DNA from: Emydura subglobosa | Lineage: Eukaryota; Chordata; Testudines; Chelidae | Length of the DNA stretch: 64,000 nt | NCBI GenBank assembly: GCA_007922225.1 | Contig: ML679946.1 | Span: forward strand, 95,424,759 to 95,488,758 | Direction of reading: 5' to 3' | Shown here: positions 49,801-60,198 of the stretch, piece by piece | Layout: every line of letters begins with the position of its first letter | How positions within the stretch are numbered: the first letter of the stretch is position 1 | Notes under the pieces: generated by a model | Databases searched by the model: none | Seen by the model: the letters and a program-made list of their open reading frames with translations, nothing else | Told to the model about the DNA's origin: nothing | Made by a program: the position numbers and the translations under genes

Positions 49801-52800
49801 TACTAAAATAGGAATGTGCCTAATGTACAAACATGCATTTCTGCATGCAATATTATATGTGCTACTGGAGTGCAACTGCATGTATCTTTTAGAAATGGCC
49901 AACAATCTGTTTTCTGTCTGCAACACCAGATTGTTATCTACTTTCCATGTAAAGTCATTGCTTAATAAACACTTCAGATTATCAGCTTGGGCAACTTGCC
50001 AACTCCCTTTAGCTACTGGTTTTAGAAGAGCAGAGGCTTATTTGAGAGCATTGTGTTTACAACAACCCTGGCTAGCCAAATGGGCTTTTTTTTTTCTTGG
50101 AGAGTCTGTGGGCCTAATACTCCTCTTGCTCATATGGGTGCAAATCAGAAGTAGCTTCATTGAAGTCAGTGGGTAAATTTGGTGTAAATGAGAGGAAAAC
50201 CAGGCCCTGTATTTTTACAGCAGAAAGTGGGAACAGCATAATATTGCACAGAATGGCAATTTCCTGTTCCTTATTGTGGTAAACTGTTGTTTTGACCCAC
50301 ATGCAAAGGGCAATAGCAGATAGTTTCAGTCTTGATTAACTTAAAATAACAACAGCAAATGGCAAATATGAAGTCCCCTGGAGAGAGACAAAGCCCAGTG
50401 GCTTTCACGGTAACATTCTGCATCTAAAGTGAAACACAAAATGGGAGCTGTCTCCTGTAACTCGGAAGGGAATCTAACATTTAAAGCTTCACTACCCAGA
50501 AAGCAGAATGTGATCATCTCCTTTGGTTGCAAAGCTACGTGCATCACATAAACTTGCACCTACAACTAGCATTTCTGAGCTCCTTTTCCCACCAGTAACC
50601 ATCCCCACCTGTCAGGGGATGTCGGGGCTGGGTTTTGGGTTGGATTGCCTAATGCAGCTCAAGCAGAGGAATAGTAACATTGCTGAACTAAATAAAAAGT
50701 TGAAGGATGGGTTAATGTTGGCTGTGAACCCTTCATGGAAGAGTCTTCACCATTCCATCCTTACTGTGATGTCAGTGTGGTGCACACCTATTTGTGCAAC
50801 CCTATTACAGGGTGCTAAACATCCTGGAAACTTGATTTAAGCATCCTGGTTTGATAAGGGTTAAAATGCTCCTGCCCAAGCACCTTTTGAAATGCCTTGC
50901 AGTGGAGTGGAGAATTGAAAACATTTCTGAACTCCAGAAAGCCTTTCATAAATGCCTTGTATCTTCCTTTTTTCACAAAAACCAAAGCATTCAAGGCTTA
51001 GCCCTAGCGTGATGGCTGGAGCCTAGCTGTGGAAGGCAAGGGACTAGTTATGGTCCTTACAGCTTTATACTACTACCCATTACCATAGAAAGGTGCAACA
51101 CATTTTCAGTGCAAAACTCAGGAACATCCCTGAACAGTTAGAGGAAACTGAGGGTAGTTTGTTACTTGCTCCTGGCCTCTTATTTTTGCGGGTAACTGAC
51201 ATTACTGTGATGGCTTTCCTCTTGCACGGATGGTCACATGTTTGCTGGAAACAGATGCACAGCCATCTCTTTTGCCAATGCAAATGGGATCATTATGTTT
51301 CGTTAACTGCATCCAGAAAATGACAGCAGCAGAGGCCAATGTTATCTAGTTCCAGACAAAAACTAATCCCAGATGTGCTTTGATGCTGGTGTACAGACCA
51401 CCAGCCCTTCTTTGAAAAATGCCAACAGCTTCCAAATCAAAGGGAGGAAGGAGTGTATGCACCTGACTCAAGGAACAGAATGTGGAAGAGACTTGGAATT
51501 ACTTTGTCAAAGTTGCAGAAATTATCTGAAGCCTGCATCCCAAGCAAGGGGAAAAAATTCATAGGGAAGGGTTGCAGACCTAGTTGGATGACCAAGCATC
51601 TCAAACAGGTTATTAAGAGAAAACAGAAAGCCTACAAGGAATGGAAGATGGGATGAATCCCCAAGGAAAGCCACCTCGTGGGGGTGAGAAAGTGTAGGGA
51701 AAAAGTGAGAACTGCCAAAAGCCAAGCAGAGTTGGACCTTGTTTAGGAGATTAAAACCAATAGTAAAAGGTTTTATAGCCATATAAATAAAAAGAAAACA
51801 AGGAAAGAAGAAGTGGGACCACTAAGCACTGAAGATGGGGTGGAGATTAAAGATAATCTAGGCATGGCTCAACATCTAAACAAATACTTTATCTCAGATT
51901 TTAATTATGGTAATGAGGAGCTTAGGGTAGTGGCAGGGTGGCTAATGAAAATGAGGATATTGAAGTAGAAATTATCACATTCAAGTTGAAAGTCAAACTC
52001 AAACATCTTAATGAGACTAAATCGGGGAGCCCGTTTAATGTCCATCCAAGTCTATTAAAGGAATTGGCACATGAAGTTGCAAGTCCAATAGCAAGGATTT
52101 TTAATGAAGTTGTAAACTTCGGGATCATAGCCTATGACTGGAGAATTGCTAATATAGTTCTTATTTTTTAAAAAGGAGAAAAAAATTGATCTGGGAAAAT
52201 GCAGGCCTGTTAGTTTGACCTCAATTGTATGTAAGGTCTTGGAACAAATTTTGAAAGAGGAAAGTAGTTAAGGATATAGAGGTAAATGGTAATTAGGATA
52301 AAATACAACAAGGTTTTACAAAAGATAGATCATGCCAGGCCAACTTGATCTCCTTCTTTGAGAAGATAATTGATTTTTTTAAACAAAATTTTTTTAGACA
52401 ATTTACTTGGATTTCAGTAAGGCCTTTGATACAGTTCCACATGGGAAATTATTATTTAAATTGGAGACGATGGGGATTAATAACGAGAATTGAAAGGTGG
52501 ATAAAGGAACTGGTTAAGGGGAGACTACAACATCTCATACTGAAAGGTGAACGGTCAGGCTGGAGGGAGGTTACTAGTGAAGTTTCTTAGAGATCAGTCT
52601 TGGGACCTATCTTAATTAACATTTGTATTAATAACCTTGGCACAAAAAGTGGGAGTGTGTTAATAAAATTTGAGGATGACACAAAGTTGGGAGGTATTGC
52701 CAATATGGAGGAGGACCAGAATATCTCACAAGAAGATCTGGATGACCTGAAAAACTGGAATAATAGAAATGGGAAGAAATGTAATAGTGCAAAGTGCAAG

Positions 52801-55800
52801 GTCATGCACTTAGGCTGTAACTAACAACAATATTTTTTGCTATAAACTGGGGTTTTATCAGTGGGACGTGATAGAGTAGGAGAGAGACCTGGGTGCATTG
52901 GCTGATCGCAGGATGACTATAAGCCGCCAATATGATGTGGTTGATTAAAAGACTAATGCAGTCCTAGGATGCATCAGGCGAGGTGTTTCCAGTAGACCCA
53001 GGGAAGTGTTAGTACCATTATACAAGGCGTTGGCAAGACCTCATCTGGAATACTGTGTTCAGTTCCGGTCTCCCATGTTTAAGAAAGATGAATTCAAATT
53101 GGAACAGGTGCAGAGAAGGGCTACTAGGATGATCTGTGGAATGGAAAACCTGCCTTATGAGAGGAGACTCAAAGAGCTTGGCTTGTTTAACCTAACCAAA
53201 AGAAGGCTGAGGGGAGATATGATTGCTCTCTATAAATACATCAGAGGGATAAATACCAGGGAGGGGGAGGAGTTAACTTAAGTGCCATGTGGACACAAGA
53301 ACAAATGGATATAAACTGGCCATCAACATGTTTAGGCTGGAAATTAGGCGAAGGTTTCTGACCATAAGAGGAGTGAAGTTCTGGAACAGCCTGTCAAGGG
53401 GACCAGAGGGGGGCAGGGGGAACCTAACTAGATTCAAGACTGAGCTTGGTAAGTTTATGGAGGAGATGAAATGATAAGACTGCCTATAATGGCATCTAGC
53501 TGAACTGCAACTGCTAGCAGCAATATTGCCAGTGGCCGGCGATGGGACACTACTTGGGGAGGGCTCTGAGTTACTACAGAGAATTCTTTCCCAGGTGTCT
53601 GGTTGATGGGTCTCACCCATATGCTCAGGGTCTAACTGATCATCGTATTTGGGGCCAGGAAGGATTTTTCCCCCAGGTCAGATATTGATAGAGACCCTGG
53701 GGGGTTTTCGCCTTCCTCTGCAGCATGGGGCATTGGTCACTTGCAGGTTTAAAGTAGAATAAATGGTGAATTGTCTGTAACTTGAAGTCTTTAAGTCATG
53801 ATTTAAGTGTGTTAAACCCTTCTATAGACACACTCATTCAGAATTAAAATGGCCTTAATTTGTTTTAGTTTAATTCACTTTTCTGAAGTTAATTAAGATA
53901 AATTGAATTAAGGCCACTTGAATTCTGAAAAGAAAATCCATCAAAGGGTTTAATACATTTTAGCTAATCCACTTTAAATTCACATCTTTAGTTAATTCAG
54001 ATTAATTTTCATGAGTATCCCCATTTAGACAAACCTGAAGGTTAAAGAACTGGATTCAGCTAAATTTCGCATAGTCCATTCCAGGGACTGGTAACCAGTC
54101 AACAAACCGAATTTAACCTTATGGCTGCTGCCACACAGGCAGTTCTCCTCTCATCGGTGTCACTGCCAGGTAGTTTTGAGTTGCCTGGATTGTTTCATCA
54201 GAGAGGGGAATCAGGTTCACAGCAATGACCTGAAAGAGTCTATGGCCATATCAGCTGGTATCATTTCTCAGACAGACTCATTGTTGCATTAATTTGTCTG
54301 TGATCATTACAGGGCAGAAACAGATCTGTGCTGGTGTTCTTCCACAATGGTGTAAGCGGTGAGGGTGAGAAAGGGAGGACGATCATAGATGGGTCATACC
54401 TAGCTTCCATCAGCGATGTCATTGTTGTAACTGCAAGTTACCGTGTCGGAGTCTTCGGCTTCCTTAGCACTGGTAAGTCCGTGTGCTGCCATGAATCTAT
54501 CAGCTGCAAGCACATCACATTCAGCAATGTTTGTTTCCAAAGCGTTTGTTAGTTCTGCCTTTTCATAAGCGGCCATCTTTGGAAGACACATCCAGTCATC
54601 TTTGAAAGACACATCCAGTCAAGTCAAAGGGACATGAGAGTAGCCTGAGCCAAAAGGGGAGAAAAGCAATCATCCCACTCGAAAGAGCAGCTTCAATTTT
54701 ATTTACAGATAAGATCATGGATGTTTGTCTGTAAAGGGAAATGCGCCAAGGAGCAGGTCTGGTTTTAAATCTTAGAGCCTGGTTTCCAGAAGTGCTGTCT
54801 GACTCTAATTCTAGTTGATGGCCCTGTGGCAAAGGTGCTAGCCTGGGATTTGAATGACTGTGGTTCAATTCCCTGCTCTGCTACGGACTTGCTGTGTGAC
54901 CCTGGGCTGGTTGCTTAGTCTCTCGGTGACTCTGTTCCACACCTGTAAAATGACAGTTCTTCCCTACCTCATGGGGCTGCTATGGCAATAAGTTCATTAA
55001 ACTTTGTGCAAGATTAAAGATGTAGTTGGATAGTTGCTCAGCATCTCTGAAAATCAGCCCCTGGGGTTTTATACAGATTATATAGGGTTTGCCACTATAA
55101 TGTTGAGTGACGAGTTGAGGGTTTTTTAATGACCGCTTATTATCACTCTGCCTATGCCTCATGGAACCAACAGAGGTCACCCAGGTTATCTACTGACAGA
55201 GAGGGATCCATCGATTCAAGTTCTTACCATTTTCCTTTCCAGACACTTCAGCAAAATCACATGGTTCATTACTCCAAGTTGGGAAGTTAGCACACCTTCC
55301 ACATCATGCTCTGTAATGCTGGGGGCTTCCATTTTCCCAATGCCCACTGATCCTGAAGACTATAAATAAATTGCTTTTTTTGGCCCATATTTCCAGAAAA
55401 CGGGTGCATACCTTGTATACCCAAAGTATCCATTCTACTTTTGCAAATACATGTTTGCAACTGCCTGTGCCTGTCTGATGAACACAGTGCCGGTGCCTGC
55501 TGTTTGGCTTGGTTTTTATTAGGTCTTTTAGATTCATTTTAAACACTTACAAAATGTTTTTCTTTCACCTTATTTGTCTGAATGTTTTATTTGCCTTTAA
55601 ATAGGGGGTGGATAAAGAGATATGGGGAGGAAGTTCAACAACTGAGTGTGGAGTTCTGGCCCCTCTTTCCTCTGACTACTGGAACGCTGTTTATATCCTT
55701 TGTCTTATAACATACCCATCAGAGTCCTTTCTGTAGGCCTTATAGAGTTTCCTGGATTTCTTCATTGGACCATCAGTCCCCACTATTACTTTATTAATAA

Positions 55801-58800
55801 TCTATCCTGTGCACATGCGGAGATCTGATCACAGAGCTAACTCTTTCCTTTTGGTCTTAGTTAAGGCCACTGCACCTTGCCATATGACAATTCTGATGAT
55901 ACTGAGATTGAGCTTTGCGTGTGCCTGACTCAAATGAGTTTTGCATGGCAGGGGGTTACAGCTGCAGTTGTTGCTTGTCATTTCCCTTCTAGGGTGTGGG
56001 GTTTGTTTGGAGCTCATCCACAGCAATGCCTGTTTTTAGTTCAGCGACAAAAGAGCCAAGCTCTGCAATCTCCTTGTGATTTAGATAGGCAAGAGCTGCA
56101 TCTGGGGAAAGTATCACTGTTAGTTTTCTGCGAACCAGATGCTTATGAAACTGAAACTTAGTGTTGGCAAGAGCCAGACAGGGTACATAGGCGTTACGGA
56201 AGCTTCCATTACACAGCACTGCCCACACATCTGCCACTAACCTCCTTCAACCCCCTCATCTCATCCAGGTCTCTTCCTGAGAGGAGTCAGCTAGCTGGGC
56301 TGAATATTGCATGGTAGCATTATGCCAAGGTCAGATGTCATTCCCGGTTCTGGGACAAATACTTCAAGGCCTTTTTCACCTGTATTCCAGTTGGGATTAG
56401 AATTTGGATGCTTCCTCAGTGTACTTCTGGGGGCCCAAAGGGGCCAGGGAGTGGGTGGGGCCACGCTTCACAGACCAGGGAGGAACTGCTGCACAATGGG
56501 GAACTCCTTGAGCACAAACATCTTATCTTCCCTGGGGTGGCGCAGCTCCTCACCACCCTCAATGCAGGCCGAGGCCAAAATGACACACTTTGGTCTAGTC
56601 TGAGAGGAGAATTCACACATTCATTGCAGCTAGTAGTTGCCCTTTGCCTTTCTGTAGCGTAATGGAGACTCCCTAAGGTGCTTTGCTCTATTGTATAGCA
56701 GCAGGAAATTACAGCGAAGGCTGCCCAAGCTGCTTCAGATACAGTAAGAACTTTTGTCCAGCACACGTACCAAACTGAAATAGAAACTTCTGGGAGGTTT
56801 TCCTTTTCAAATACTTGTTGAATAAAATCCTGTTGTCAATGGGAGTTTTGCCATTAACTTCAACGGGGGCAGGCTATTGCACCTTGATTCTGGCTAAATA
56901 TAGAAATGAGAGTATTAAAACTCCATGTAAAGAGATCAACACCACACAATAAGGTCCTGCTTCTCCAAGCAAAACCAACTTCTGGATCCTTTGATTTTTG
57001 CTTTTCATGAATTGCAAATCCAGGAATGAATGGGTTAAAGCTGGTAGAGTGGGTTTTTGTTTTTTTGCAAGAAAAAAGCTGTTTTTTCTAGCTAGCTCTG
57101 CAGTTATTCCTGACTCTCTTATGTGGCAGAACTGTTTTAGGGCTAGGTGGGTCATGAATATATACGCATGGTGGTTGCTTTGAGTGTAGAAAACACACCA
57201 ATATGGGTTACACCTGCTTTTCTGTACATATTGAAAGGGCACTGTTGTGTGTGTAGGTATGTCACGATGTAGGCAAAAAAAGATATTGTTAAGAAAACAA
57301 CTTTCCTCATTTCTGATATAAACAGCACCTGAGGTTGTTAGAACTGAACAAATCTGAAAAATCCAATCCATTACATGTTGTGTGATTTGGCAATGAAAAT
57401 AGGTTAGTGCTTACCTTTAAGTCCCAGAGAGTGGGCTTACTCAGATGCTTAAAGTTAAGCCCCTTTGTAAGTATTCTCAGGAATAGAGCCTTAGTAATTA
57501 AAGTCACTGTCTTTGTCCTGACACCTGTTTCTTTTCACGCTTCTGTGGTCCTCAAGAATGTGTTCTTTGTCTCAGCATAGATTGTTCATAAGATTTATAT
57601 CCAGGCTCATCTAAAGTAGTAAAAATAATTCCTGGTGGACATAGGTCTTTGGTCTAACCACAGTAAATGTTAGTGCATGAATCCTTTGCCTGAGTTCTTT
57701 GGTTCATGAAGTACATGCCACAGCCCTTCTGACTCTTGCCAAGCCAAAAGGAACCGGTCATTTCCCCTCTGCAGTATTGTTTTTCATTGCACTAGTGGCT
57801 AGGTCTGTCTGCGGTTAAAGCCCTTACATGGATTTCACTTCCTTAGGTGAGCTCTCATGAGACTTGCAGCAATATTTAAAATGAGTGACGTTCGTGTTGG
57901 ATTGACGACTCTGGGTACTGATGATCTCCATCCATACAACAGGCTGTGGCAGTGAAAGCTTTTTCCATTGCTCTGCCATTGTCTCTCAACCCAATTTGGA
58001 GGGTTCATGGCTATAGGCAAAAAAATTTTGTCTCCATGCTCATTCAGTCTTCGTCATTCTTAGCAGAGGGACCAATAGTTGTGGTGTAGACACCTTTAAG
58101 AACTACATTGAGACCACTAAAATTCTGTTGTATTCTGATTCTTATATTTCAACCATAACTGTGGTATCTAAGCGCCTCATTTCTCTATGCTGGAGGAGAG
58201 CTATTCCAAGATAAGAGCTTTCAATCATTATTGGCCTGGGTTAGATTTGAACTATTGACCTACAAACCAGAGGGCTTCATATTCCATTACCAATTTGTTC
58301 CCCACTGTTTTTTTAATGTATCCTTATTTTAAAGATACATTATTTTGGTCTGGCAATGGAAGAAACAAATATTTTTAACTAGGTTGCTATTCATGGCTAT
58401 TCTGTTTCTTTTTAAAGCTTTTCTAATTTTGAATAGAAAGGCTTTGAAGACAGATGGGTAAATATAAATGGCCCACTGTGAATCAAAGTAATAGTCAATG
58501 AACAATTATTTTCAATTCCTTTTTGATACTTAACACAGAATTGCTTATTTCTGCTTTTATTGCTTTAAGTTCCAGTTTCTTAGAAATTGGCGTCATTGGG
58601 AAACCAATGCCAAAACCACCCAGAATTTAAAATATTAGGTTACTGTCAGGCACTGCTGAATAGTTGGCTGTGCTTTGGGCAGTCCTGGTGAATGTATGAC
58701 ATTTGAATGTTCTCAGCTTTTCTCTATTGCAAAAGGGATGTGAGTGGCGAGTCATAAAATTCATATTGTTATGTCAGACAAACAGTAATGAGGTCAAATT

Positions 58801-60159
58801 CAGACGTGAGGTATCAGTTGCTGTATTAAAATACATATTGTATTTTAGTTATAAGAGTGTAAGGGGGTGCAAGGGAATCCAGAGGGTTGTAATTTATATG
58901 GCAGGAGACTGGACAGGATGGGTACAGAAGGAAAACATGCTACAAGAATGTAAGTAGGTATACTTCAGAGTACACCTTCATTGGGAGCTACAGATGCTGA
59001 GCATTTTGAAGATGAAGCCCCTTATTTAGGTAACTAGATATGGATGAGGAGCCTAATTTTAGGCACTCACTTTAGAAAATCTTGGCCTCAGTCTGTAGAT
59101 AGTATAATAGCTTGTCGTATTATGACTGTATAATAGATAGATTGCTACTCTACTTGCTTAACGGCCCTTTCCTTGTTTTATAAAAACAACCTTCCGTAAT
59201 TGTACACTCAGAGCTATAGTATCTCTGGTTTAAGATTGTAATGTTTTGGATTATAATTGGAAAATACTGTAGTACTTTACTTTATTTATTAATAAAGGAT
59301 AGTAGATCTTTGGTTAATTTCATTGAGACAGAAAAGTCCCATAAGGCAGATATAAAATGAAAGCAGAACAATATGCATGATTTTTCCATTTGCCAAAAGA
59401 GAGAGGTGTGGTGGTGGTGTTACTAAACAAAATCTTCTTTCTCATGTCAATCTCTGTAGCTGGAAAAGCCATTAATTTGATTCATTTTCTATAAACTGAC
59501 AACTCTTACATTTTCATTAATATTCTCTGGGAGTGGAGTTGAACATGCTACTAATACATCATGGAGGCTTTGAAGAAAAGTTTCATCAGTATTTTGCTGC
59601 TCTTGTGATGTGTTGTTTGTTAGCCTGCTGTTTCCAATCATCTCCAGAATGTTGCCAGAGAACGTGTGAAATTCTGAACCCATTGAAGTCAGTGGTGAAG
59701 CTCCCATTGACTTCAGCAGAGCCAGGATTTCATCTTTTGTGCCACTACGAAAGCAGGCTAGGCAAGGCTGCTAGATGGGTAGCTGAAGAAGTGTCCTGTG
59801 ACACTCCTCCACTGCAGCTTGCCTTAACTGAGTCTGTCAGATCTTAGCTCTTCGCGACATGTGATTTCTTTGTCACATACAGGACCAAGTACATTGTCAG
59901 TGCCCAACAAATAATGAATAACCACAAAGTCCCCTGGCTTGGTTGTAATGGTTGTACAGTAGAGCTCTTAGGCTATGTCTACACTACAAGTAGCTATGCT
60001 GGCATAACACTGTAGCGTAGACAGTGTAGTAGGGTTTTTTCTGTTAGTGTAGAAACATCACCCCCCAGAGTGATGATGGTAGCTAGTTCAATGGGAGCAT
60101 CCTTCCATTGACCTAGCTGCATCTATGCTGAGGGATAGGTCACCATTGCTATGGTTCTC

Positions 60160-60198
<39 letters not shown>

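Larger units (their letters stand above)
46937..54312 (+). other. TG: TG intron (7.4 kb)
   Basis: It contains a 2.4 kb CR1 copy, two unclassified interspersed-repeat candidates and several palindromic elements. 48061-48594 (with 'ctggtctatactacc' near 48300), 49394-50104 and 50211-51369 show nothing I can name. Confidence 0.85.

Noticed and set aside
55154..55369. Possible extra ChEL exon in the 6.3 kb intron
   Set aside because: The neighbouring exons already join in frame with correct family order (FGFLST-G then [10 protein letters not shown]), leaving no residues to place here.
56874..57371. 165-codon minus-strand open frame, the longest in the window
   Set aside because: The composition is that of AT-rich intron, with no domain, signal peptide logic, promoter or splice partners. 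It is probably chance.
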